From assembly GCA_002423615.1 (NCBI GenBank), contig DIKO01000106.1:21032-41797 (forward strand): a DNA stretch of 20,766 nt. Reading direction: 5' to 3'. The notes beneath the pieces were generated by a model that saw only the letters and a program-made list of their open reading frames with translations, was not told the DNA's origin and did no database searches. The DNA is from Desulfobacteraceae bacterium UBA5616. Its GTDB lineage: Bacteria > Desulfobacterota > Desulfobacteria > Desulfobacterales > UBA5616. Shown in pieces: positions 1 to 6,349 of this stretch. Both the position numbers and the translations under genes were made by a program. Numbering within the stretch: the stretch's first letter is position 1; each line of letters opens with the position of its first letter.

Positions 1-765
1 GGGGAAAAGGTCAGCCGTGAATCAAAAAACGCCTTGGTGCAGGCCAATCTACGTCTTGTGGTCAGCGTGGCAAAAAAGTATGCCAACCGGGGGCTGCAGT
101 TGCTCGATCTAATCCAGGAAGGCAATATCGGCCTGATGCAGGCTGTGAGAAAGTTCGATCCCTATAAAAACGTAAAATTTTCTTATTACTCCTCGTTCTG
201 GATCAAGGCGTATATTTTAAAATTTATCATGGATAACTGGCGGCTTGTCAAAATCGGCACCACCCAGGGCCAGCGAAAACTTTTTTTCCGCCTTAAAAAG
301 GAAAAACAGAAACTGATTGAGCAGGGCTTTGACCCGAAGCCCAAATTGCTGTCCGAAAGGATGGGCGTTTCCGAGCAGGAAGTCATCAATATGGATCAGC
401 GTCTTGACGGATGGGATGTTTCACTCGACGCGCCCCTCAAACATGATTCGGATTCGGAAAGGATTGATTTTATCAGTTCCGAAGAGGAATCCATAGAAGA
501 CCACGTCGCCAGAAAAGAGATAGAAGGCATTTTAAACATAAAGATTGAGGAATTCAAAAAAAACATGACGGATCGTGAGCTCGATATTTTTGAACAACGC
601 ATATTCTCCGACTCTCCTGCGACGCTTCAGGAAATCGGTGATAAATACGAAATCTCCAGGGAGAGAGTTCGGCAGATCGAAAAAAATATTATAAAGAAAA
701 TGAAGGAATTTTTTAAAGACGAGATTCCGGATTTCAGTGCCTATGCAGACAGGAATCTTAGCTGA
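1..765 (+). CDS. rpoH: RNA polymerase sigma factor RpoH-like (sigma-32), 5'-truncated
   Basis: The reading frame is open from base 1, so the gene starts left of the window; 254 codons are visible. An sigma70-family region 2 is present: DLIQEGNIGLM at visible codons 36-46, followed by a Trp-containing region 2.3/2.4 (SSFWIKAYI). The segment QRKLFFRL at codons 91-98 matches the RpoH box (QRKLFFNL in enterobacterial RpoH), which separates heat-shock sigma factors from RpoD and RpoS. Region 4.2 lies at codons 208-227, with an EIGDKYEISRERVRQIE helix-turn-helix for -35 recognition. In E. coli RpoH the DLIQEGN motif sits near residue 76, so roughly 40 or more N-terminal residues are missing here. 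The family directs transcription of chaperone and protease genes. Its stop codon overlaps the next start (TGATG), implying co-transcription and translational coupling with the TPR lipoprotein. Family call is firm; heat-shock function is inferred from the RpoH box. Confidence 0.9.
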   Translation, partial: GEKVSRESKNALVQANLRLVVSVAKKYANRGLQLLDLIQEGNIGLMQAVRKFDPYKNVKFSYYSSFWIKAYILKFIMDNWRLVKIGTTQGQRKLFFRLKKEKQKLIEQGFDPKPKLLSERMGVSEQEVINMDQRLDGWDVSLDAPLKHDSDSERIDFISSEEESIEDHVARKEIEGILNIKIEEFKKNMTDRELDIFEQRIFSDSPATLQEIGDKYEISRERVRQIEKNIIKKMKEFFKDEIPDFSAYADRNLS

Positions 766-2498
766 TGCCTTTGAACTCTATAAAAGCGCTTACGGCGCTC
801 CTGGTGGTAGTGTTGATTTTGCCGGTCATCTCAGCATGTTCGGCCCACAGACCCGCGACGCCCCCTGAACAGCCCCAGCGGAAAGAAAATGTCTTTCCGG
901 AGAATTCGTTTTATTATTTCACCGCGTCCCAGATATCCCGAAAAAGCGGGGACATTGACAGGGCAATTGAATATTTAAAAAAAGCCATGGAATTCGATCC
1001 TTCCTCCATGATGCTGAAAAGGGAACTGGTCCAGCTTTACTGGCAGAATAAGGATGACCGGGCCGCCGTCGCTTTAATCGAAGAATTGGTCAAGGAGCAG
1101 CCCCTTGACGTTGAAAACCTGATTTTACTGGCACGGATCAAGCATTCCACGAAAAAACTGGATGAAGCCAAGTCCGCTTATGAAAAGATCTTATCGCTGG
1201 ATCCCAGGCAAAAAAACATTTATCTGATTCTGGGTGGTTTGTATACGGATGAGGGCAATACCGAATTCGCACTTCAGATCTATGAAAAACTCGTCCGGCA
1301 GTTTCCGGACTTTTTTGCCGGATATTATCTGCTGGGTCAGATGAATGCCCTGACGGGCAGAACATCCGAAGCTGAGAAAAACCTTTTAAAGGCGCTTGAC
1401 ATGGAACCCGGGCTCGATGAGGCCAGGTATGAATTGGTCGATCTGTATAAACGGCAGGGTAAAAAGAAGTATCAAAACAAGATATTCCGGCTGTACGAAC
1501 AGATACTCACCGACAATCCGGGAGATATCCGGGCGGCCGCGGAACTGGGTCTTTTTTATCACGAAGCCGGTTACCCCGGTGACGCTGAAAGAAAATTGAA
1601 AGATCTCGGCCGGAAAATACCCGACGATCAACAGATTCTTTCCTTCGTGATTCAGCGGTATATCGACCGCAGGGAATTTGAATCAGCCCTGGTTGTGTTG
1701 ACGTATTTGCAAAAGGGCGCGCCGAAAAATTCAGAAATAGATTATCTCCTCGGGATGACCTATCATGGAATGGGCGACAGAAACATGGCCATCCGTCATC
1801 TGAAAAATATCCATCCATTATCCCGATTTTACAACAATGCCGTTGGGTATGTGGTTTATTTGTATCAGGAGGATGAAAAAATTGATCAGGCTACGGCCTA
1901 TCTGAAGGATGTCATTAAGGCCCAGCCCGGGAATCCGGAATTTTACCTGTATCTGGCAGGACTCTATGAAGAGGCGGAGGTTTTTGAGGATGCCGAGGCG
2001 GTTTTAAGACAGGGGCTTTCGAATGTAACGGAAAAAAACAAATTGTACTTCCGCCTGGGCATTGTATACGACAAGTGGGGGAAAAAAGAAGATTCCATTG
2101 AAATGATGAGGACCGTTATCCGTCTGGACCCCAAAGACGCCAATGCTTTAAATTACCTGGGGTATACCTATGCGGATCTCGGGAAGAATCTGGATGAGGC
2201 CGAACGGCTGGTTCAGGAAGCCCTGAAACACAAACCTGAAGACGGGTATATCATCGATAGTCTGGGATGGGTCTACTATAAAAAGGGAAATTACGAAAAA
2301 GCCTTGGAAATTCTGGAAAAAGCCGTTTCTCTGGTTCCTGATGATCCCACCATCCTGGAACACCTCGGGGATGCCTATATCAAACTTAACGACAAGAAAA
2401 AAGCCCTGGACATCTATAAAAAATCCTTGTTGAACGCACAGAACGGGAAAGAGGGGCTTCGGAAAAAAATTCGGGAAATATGCGAAGAGGGGAATTGA
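765..2498 (+). CDS. TPR-repeat lipoprotein
   Basis: 577 aa. The N-terminus is a lipoprotein signal peptide: Lys7, a hydrophobic stretch at residues 9-22, and a lipobox ISAC with the lipidated cysteine at residue 25. The rest is tetratricopeptide repeats running almost to the C-terminus, recognisable from recurring patterns such as AIEYLKKAMEFDPSS, AKSAYEKILSLDP, MMRTVIRLDPKDANALNYLGYTYAD and ALEILEKAVSLVPDDP. TPR arrays are protein-interaction scaffolds; with the lipid anchor this one probably works in the periplasm at the inner or outer membrane. The start overlaps the sigma-factor stop by one base, with AGGAA about nine bases upstream as ribosome-binding site. The next gene also encodes a lipoprotein, so the pair may function together in envelope assembly. 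Exact partner and process cannot be read from the sequence. Confidence 0.88.
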   Translation: MPLNSIKALTALLVVVLILPVISACSAHRPATPPEQPQRKENVFPENSFYYFTASQISRKSGDIDRAIEYLKKAMEFDPSSMMLKRELVQLYWQNKDDRAAVALIEELVKEQPLDVENLILLARIKHSTKKLDEAKSAYEKILSLDPRQKNIYLILGGLYTDEGNTEFALQIYEKLVRQFPDFFAGYYLLGQMNALTGRTSEAEKNLLKALDMEPGLDEARYELVDLYKRQGKKKYQNKIFRLYEQILTDNPGDIRAAAELGLFYHEAGYPGDAERKLKDLGRKIPDDQQILSFVIQRYIDRREFESALVVLTYLQKGAPKNSEIDYLLGMTYHGMGDRNMAIRHLKNIHPLSRFYNNAVGYVVYLYQEDEKIDQATAYLKDVIKAQPGNPEFYLYLAGLYEEAEVFEDAEAVLRQGLSNVTEKNKLYFRLGIVYDKWGKKEDSIEMMRTVIRLDPKDANALNYLGYTYADLGKNLDEAERLVQEALKHKPEDGYIIDSLGWVYYKKGNYEKALEILEKAVSLVPDDPTILEHLGDAYIKLNDKKKALDIYKKSLLNAQNGKEGLRKKIREICEEGN

Positions 2499-2503
2499 TC
2501 CGG

Positions 2504-3295
2504 ATGAAACTTCGTTCCCTTTTTATTCTGATTCTTTCGATTTCGGTGTTTCCGGCCTGTGGCGGCCTCAGCAAAAGAATTCATCCCGATCCATTTCATC
2601 TGGGAATGCAATCACCCGGTGATTCATCGGCGGCTCTCCCCCTCATTGAAAAAATCAAGAACGTGAATGCCGGCCTTTCGACCTACAAGGGTGTCGGAAG
2701 CCTTGAGATCCGGCGGGATGACCTTTCCCTGAAAAGCCGGATGGTGTGGATCGGGGATTCTCCCGAAAGAATCAGGCTTGAAATACTGGGGATCCACGGG
2801 CAACCCATCTCAAGTTTTTCAAGCGACGGAGAGTGGATTTATTTTCTGTCTCATCTGGAAAAGAAATTCCATAAGCGCCGTTTAAAAGACAACAGCCTTG
2901 AACAACTCCTTAAAATCCCTCTGCCGCTATCCACCGTTTCCGAATTGCTCATGGGAAGGATTCCCATATCCGAGTTCAGTGCGGCGACACTGGTGACCAA
3001 GGGCCCGGATGGCGGTTCCATTCTTTATGTTCTGGAAAAAGAAACCGGAAACATTGAAAAAATATATCTGAACCCGGATCACATCCGGGCCGGCCTGATC
3101 GAATTTTTAAATCCTGAAGGAATTTTACTGTACCGCATCATGTTGGATGACACTACGCTCGTCAACGCCTATGACATCCCGTTCTTTCTCTCCGTAGCTG
3201 ACGAAAAGGGCGCGGGCTTAACCATAAAGGTCGACCGTTTCTGGGTGGACGTCGACATTGATCCCGTTGTTTTTGTTTTGAAAGGTCCAGGTTGA
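2504..3295 (+). CDS. LolA/LolB-fold (DUF4292-like) outer-membrane lipoprotein
   Basis: 263 aa from ATG 2504. I prefer this start to the in-frame ATG at 2480 because it gives a compact lipoprotein signal (MKLRSLF..., hydrophobic core, FPAC with Cys about residue 19) and has AGAGGGGA at 2486-2493 as ribosome-binding site. The 2480 start would overlap the upstream gene. The mature part begins with LIEKIKNVNAGLSTYKGVGSL and continues as a beta-rich pattern (RMVWIGDSPERIRLEILG, GQPISSFSSDGEWIYFLS), typical of the LolA/LolB-like half-barrel of DUF4292 proteins. Such proteins are thought to bind lipid or lipoprotein acyl chains. It lies five bases after the TPR lipoprotein gene and very probably in the same transcript. 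Assignment to the fold rests on pattern recognition without a search, so the family name is moderately sure and the function is inferred. Confidence 0.72.
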   Translation: MKLRSLFILILSISVFPACGGLSKRIHPDPFHLGMQSPGDSSAALPLIEKIKNVNAGLSTYKGVGSLEIRRDDLSLKSRMVWIGDSPERIRLEILGIHGQPISSFSSDGEWIYFLSHLEKKFHKRRLKDNSLEQLLKIPLPLSTVSELLMGRIPISEFSAATLVTKGPDGGSILYVLEKETGNIEKIYLNPDHIRAGLIEFLNPEGILLYRIMLDDTTLVNAYDIPFFLSVADEKGAGLTIKVDRFWVDVDIDPVVFVLKGPG

Positions 3296-3297
3296 TG

Positions 3298-3326
3298 TTG
3301 TGCGGATGGGTGATATTTTGTATGAT
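3298..3326 (+). promoter_or_regulatory. weak sigma70-like promoter candidate
   Basis: The 78-base gap before the HD-domain gene contains TTGTGC (3298-3303), a 17-base spacer and TATGAT (3321-3326). The -10 hexamer matches consensus at five of six positions, the -35 at only three. It would place a start of transcription about 40 bases before ATG 3374. Offered as a possibility only. Confidence 0.2.
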
Positions 3327-3373
3327 CGGCGAAATTGTGGACAGACCTTTAAAAACGAAAAAGACAATTGAGA

Positions 3374-4555
3374 ATGGACAATGTCGGGTTATCCGAAATC
3401 GGTGTTGACCTGAAAGAAATCAGGGAAAGTTTAAACGCCCGTGAATCCGATCTGCTGTCGCCTGCAGCGACGCAGAGCAGAATGGCCGTTCGTCGGACCT
3501 TTGACGAAAAAGCGGAATCGGGATATCGCCAGACCTTTTCCCTCGATGTCGACCGGATACTGCATTCACTGGCCTATACCCGCTACATCGATAAAACCCA
3601 GGTGTTTTATCTGATTCATAACGACCACATCACTCACCGGGTGCTTCACGTTCAGTTACTGTCCAAGATTGCCCGGACCATCGGGCGATTTCTGGGCTTG
3701 AATGAAGACCTTATCGAAGCCATTTCCCTGGGGCACGACATCGGTCACCCCCCGTTCGGTCATGAAGGTGAACGGATTTTGTCCGATCTTTGCGTGGCCT
3801 CCGGCATCGGATCTTTCTGCCACAGCAATCAGAGCATACAGTTTCTGGATAAGGTGGAACGGGACGGCAGGGGGTGGAACTTATGCCTGCAGACCCTGGA
3901 TGGAATTCTCTGCCACGATGGAGAGGTTCACGATCTGATGTTAAAACCCGATAAAAACAAAACATTTGAAACGCTTGACCGGGAAGTACGCAAAAAAATG
4001 CAGGATCCCGAATTTAAACGGGTCCCCATGACCCTGGAAGGGTGCGTGGTCCGTATGGCCGACACGATCAGTTATATCGGCCGTGACCTTGAAGACGCCA
4101 TTCGTTTGGGATTGATCAACCGTAAGGATCTTCCCGGGGAATCGGTTCGATTGCTGGGAGATACCAACGGCACCATTGTCTACAACCTGGTTACGGATGT
4201 TATAAAAGCCTGCTGGCAAAAGGGTTACGCGGCCTTCAGCCATGAGGTGTCGGAAGCCCTTAAAACCCTTAAGAACTTCAACCTCGAGCAGATTTATCTG
4301 AACCCCAAAATCAAACAACATCTCGGGAATATCCGGTTTTTGTATGAAATGCTTTTCGAACGGTATCTTGCCGACATTAAAAAACAAAACAAATCCTCGG
4401 TGATATTTTCAGGTTTTTTGAAAAATAAAAACGAATCCTATGTAATGAACCATCGGGATGCTGAAATCGTGAGGGATTTTATCTCCGGGATGACAGACAG
4501 CTATTTTCTGAGCCAGTGTCCGGAAAAATTGAGACCCGGGAAGATTTCATTTTAA
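3374..4555 (+). CDS. dGTPase-family HD-domain phosphohydrolase (divergent)
   Basis: 393 aa from ATG 3374. An in-frame TTG at 3368 is the only other possible start, since a stop lies at 3350; neither has a clear Shine-Dalgarno sequence. The dGTP triphosphohydrolase framework is clear: an N-terminal VDRILHSLAYTR..KTQVF segment, a first metal-binding His in ITHR (H88), the signature GHDIGHPPFGHEGE with H121 and D122 as the HD pair, and a distal Asp in RMADTISYIGRDLEDAI (D230). Family enzymes hydrolyse dNTPs to the deoxynucleoside and triphosphate using a metal centre. Differences from canonical dGTPases include LDVDR where RDRDR is usual and THRVLHV where THSLEV is usual, so substrate preference could differ. 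It is one base from the UPF0280 gene and probably co-transcribed with it. Metal phosphohydrolase activity is likely; dGTP as substrate is inference. Confidence 0.82.
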   Translation: MDNVGLSEIGVDLKEIRESLNARESDLLSPAATQSRMAVRRTFDEKAESGYRQTFSLDVDRILHSLAYTRYIDKTQVFYLIHNDHITHRVLHVQLLSKIARTIGRFLGLNEDLIEAISLGHDIGHPPFGHEGERILSDLCVASGIGSFCHSNQSIQFLDKVERDGRGWNLCLQTLDGILCHDGEVHDLMLKPDKNKTFETLDREVRKKMQDPEFKRVPMTLEGCVVRMADTISYIGRDLEDAIRLGLINRKDLPGESVRLLGDTNGTIVYNLVTDVIKACWQKGYAAFSHEVSEALKTLKNFNLEQIYLNPKIKQHLGNIRFLYEMLFERYLADIKKQNKSSVIFSGFLKNKNESYVMNHRDAEIVRDFISGMTDSYFLSQCPEKLRPGKISF

Positions 4556-4556
4556 G

Positions 4557-5294
4557 ATGGAAACCGATCGGACTTACAGAAACCACATCAGAAAGAGCCG
4601 GTTGACCCCGTTTCGGGTGATCGTCAAGGAAACAGACCTTTACGTTCATTCCCGCAAAGACCTTTCCTCCGTTGCCACCGAAAGAGTGCTCCATTACCGG
4701 GGATTTATCGAGAACTACATCAGCCGGAACCCGGAATTTGCAGTTTCATTGGTACCATGGCGGAATAAGGACCTTTGTCCCGAAATTATCAGGGATATGG
4801 TGGATGCAGGCGTCAGCGCCGGGGTAGGCCCCATGGCCGCGGTTGCCGGCTCTATCGCCGAGCGGGTCGGGATGGACCTGTTGGAGCATACGGATGAGGT
4901 CATGATCGAAAACGGAGGAGATGTCTTTATCAAGACAAACGAGCCGGTGGATGTGGGCATATATGCCGGCAATTCTCCATTGAGCCTCAGGATCGCCCTT
5001 CGCATTGATTCCTCCCGGTTTCCGGTGTCTTTATGTACATCATCGGGCACCTTCGGGCATTCTCTGAGTCTGGGAAAGGCCGACGCAGTCTGCGTGAAAT
5101 CCAGGTCCTGCGCTCTTGCCGATGCAGCGGCCACCGCCATCGGAAATCAGGTCCGAAATTCGAGGGACATAGAAGATGCCATCTCTATGGGCGGAAAAAT
5201 AGAAGGCGTTCTGGGAGTGGTCGTTATTGTAAACGATGTCCTTGGCGCCTGGGGTGACCTGGAAGTCATTTCCGGAAAGGGAAAAAAACCTTGA
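4557..5294 (+). CDS. UPF0280 family protein (ApbE-like superfamily)
   Basis: 245 aa, start one base after the upstream stop (TAAGATG), so probably translated by coupling. Family hallmarks visible: VDAGVSAGVGPMAAVAGSIAE around residues 83-103, a NGGD motif at residues 119-122 (IENGGDVFI) and a glycine/serine-rich C-terminal half with SLCTSSGTFGHS and SCALADAAATAIGN. The NGGD and SGT(F/Y)xHS elements resemble those of ApbE-type FAD:protein FMN transferases, to which UPF0280 is structurally related. No signal peptide is visible, in contrast to the periplasmic ApbE lipoproteins, so it appears cytoplasmic. The biochemical role of UPF0280 proteins is not established to my knowledge. Tight linkage with an HD phosphohydrolase hints at nucleotide or flavin-nucleotide chemistry, but this is inference only. 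Confidence 0.82.
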   Translation: METDRTYRNHIRKSRLTPFRVIVKETDLYVHSRKDLSSVATERVLHYRGFIENYISRNPEFAVSLVPWRNKDLCPEIIRDMVDAGVSAGVGPMAAVAGSIAERVGMDLLEHTDEVMIENGGDVFIKTNEPVDVGIYAGNSPLSLRIALRIDSSRFPVSLCTSSGTFGHSLSLGKADAVCVKSRSCALADAAATAIGNQVRNSRDIEDAISMGGKIEGVLGVVVIVNDVLGAWGDLEVISGKGKKP

Positions 5295-5372
5295 AGTTTT
5301 AAGGATAAAAAAGTAGTTTAAATAGTTTAGACGGAATCCTGGATTAGAATTCAACGGGCATCGGGGAGATCG

Positions 5373-5849
5373 ATGGAAACCATGTGGGCGCCATGGCGCA
5401 TTGAATATATACTGGGTGGGAAGGATCAAGGGTGCGTGTTTTGCAACGCCTTGGGAAAGCATGATGAGCTGACGCTGTTCAAAGGGAAGGACACCATGGT
5501 GGTGATGAACAAATTCCCTTACATCAACGGTCATCTTCTGGTGGCGCCCGTCCGGCACATTTCCCGTCTCGATCAGTTGAGCGAGACGGAAATGGGGAAA
5601 CTTCTGCTTACGGTTCAGAGGTCGGTCGGCATTTTAAAAGAGGTCATGCATCCGGATGGATTCAATGTGGGACTTAATCTCGGCAAGGTCGCCGGCGCGG
5701 GCGTGGAGGAACATCTTCATTTTCATATTGTCCCGCGTTGGTTCGGCGACACCAACGCACTGACGGTTTTCGCCGACGTTCGGGTCATTCCCGAGCATCT
5801 GGAAGCCACCTATCAAAATTTGAAACCCCATTTTGCGGATTTGGTTTGA
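5373..5849 (+). CDS. HIT-family hydrolase/phosphorylase, Ap4A phosphorylase-like
   Basis: 158 aa; GGGGAG seven bases before ATG 5373 supports the start. The histidine-triad motif is H114-L-H116-F-H118, followed by IVPRW, and preceded by GKVAGAGVEEHLH. The N-terminus METMWAPWRIEYI, a C21-x-x-C24 pair (probable zinc ligands with later His), the FPYINGHLLVAPVRH segment and the DGFNVGLN stretch closely follow the mycobacterial Ap4A phosphorylase type (Rv2613c), in which the triad histidines attack the alpha phosphate of diadenosine tetraphosphate. It is cytoplasmic. It lies 78 bases after the UPF0280 gene and 31 bases before the LapA-like gene. HIT membership is certain; the Ap4A phosphorylase subtype is a strong resemblance from memory and not tested. 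Hydrolases of other nucleotide conjugates (HINT, Fhit) lack this exact MW.PWR start. Confidence 0.9.
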   Translation: METMWAPWRIEYILGGKDQGCVFCNALGKHDELTLFKGKDTMVVMNKFPYINGHLLVAPVRHISRLDQLSETEMGKLLLTVQRSVGILKEVMHPDGFNVGLNLGKVAGAGVEEHLHFHIVPRWFGDTNALTVFADVRVIPEHLEATYQNLKPHFADLV

Positions 5850-5868
5850 ATGCAGGGGACAAAATGAC

Positions 5869-5874
5869 GGGAGA
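5869..5874 (+). promoter_or_regulatory. ribosome-binding site deciding the start at ATG 5881
   Basis: GGGAGA sits six bases before ATG 5881. The longer frame opening with TTG at 5833 has no such site, lies inside the HIT gene and would add a polar 16-residue extension before the first membrane helix, so ATG 5881 is the likely start. Confidence 0.6.
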
Positions 5875-5880
5875 AACGAA

Positions 5881-6315
5881 ATGAACAAAGCCAAATGGGT
5901 CGCAGGGCTGATCATCCTCGGATTTTTCGGTTTGCTGATCTTTCAGAATCAGGAGTTGTTTTTTCAACAGCAGAAATTGGGGATCGATCTTTTCGTGATT
6001 GAAAAAATCGAGATTCCCCAACAATACCTCGCCGTGTTTTTCCTGATATTTTTCCTTCTCGGATTTTTTATCGCCTATGGTTCAAGCCTTTATGCCAGAT
6101 GGAAATCCGGCCAGATGATAAAGTCCCTGAATCAGAAAATCAATTCCCTCGGGGATATTATTGCCAAGTTTGAAATGGAAAAAGACGTTCTGGGGAAAAA
6201 AATTCTGGAGAAAAGCCGGCAGGCCGTTGAAACGACTGCGGCGCCTTTAGCCGACGAGCCTGTTGAAGTGATACAACCGGATAAAAGCATAAAACCCGAT
6301 ACCCCGGAGATGTGA
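5881..6315 (+). CDS. LapA-domain (DUF1049-like) inner-membrane protein
   Basis: 144 aa. Two hydrophobic segments, residues about 6-21 and 49-66, flank a short periplasmic or polar loop. Then comes a basic turn (YARWKSGQMIKSL) and a predicted coiled coil (SLNQKINSLGDIIAKFEMEKDVLGKKI), ending in an acidic, proline-containing tail. This is the organisation of LapA-domain proteins (lipopolysaccharide assembly protein A; DUF1049), which in enterobacteria act with LapB to tune LPS synthesis through LpxC turnover. A FQNQE motif at the end of helix 1 is typical of the domain. The downstream gene is mutS after 34 bases; the link to it is probably only positional. Domain call is good; an LPS-related role here is inference, and no lapB partner is adjacent, although TPR proteins occur nearby. 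Confidence 0.75.
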   Translation: MNKAKWVAGLIILGFFGLLIFQNQELFFQQQKLGIDLFVIEKIEIPQQYLAVFFLIFFLLGFFIAYGSSLYARWKSGQMIKSLNQKINSLGDIIAKFEMEKDVLGKKILEKSRQAVETTAAPLADEPVEVIQPDKSIKPDTPEM

Positions 6316-6349
6316 ACCAGAGATATTTCCTTTGACCTGTTGAAATTTT

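Noticed and set aside
5335..5345. AATCC-T-GGATT palindrome in the gap before the HIT gene
   Set aside because: Too short and A/T-rich, with no T-run or repeat partner; not distinguishable from chance.
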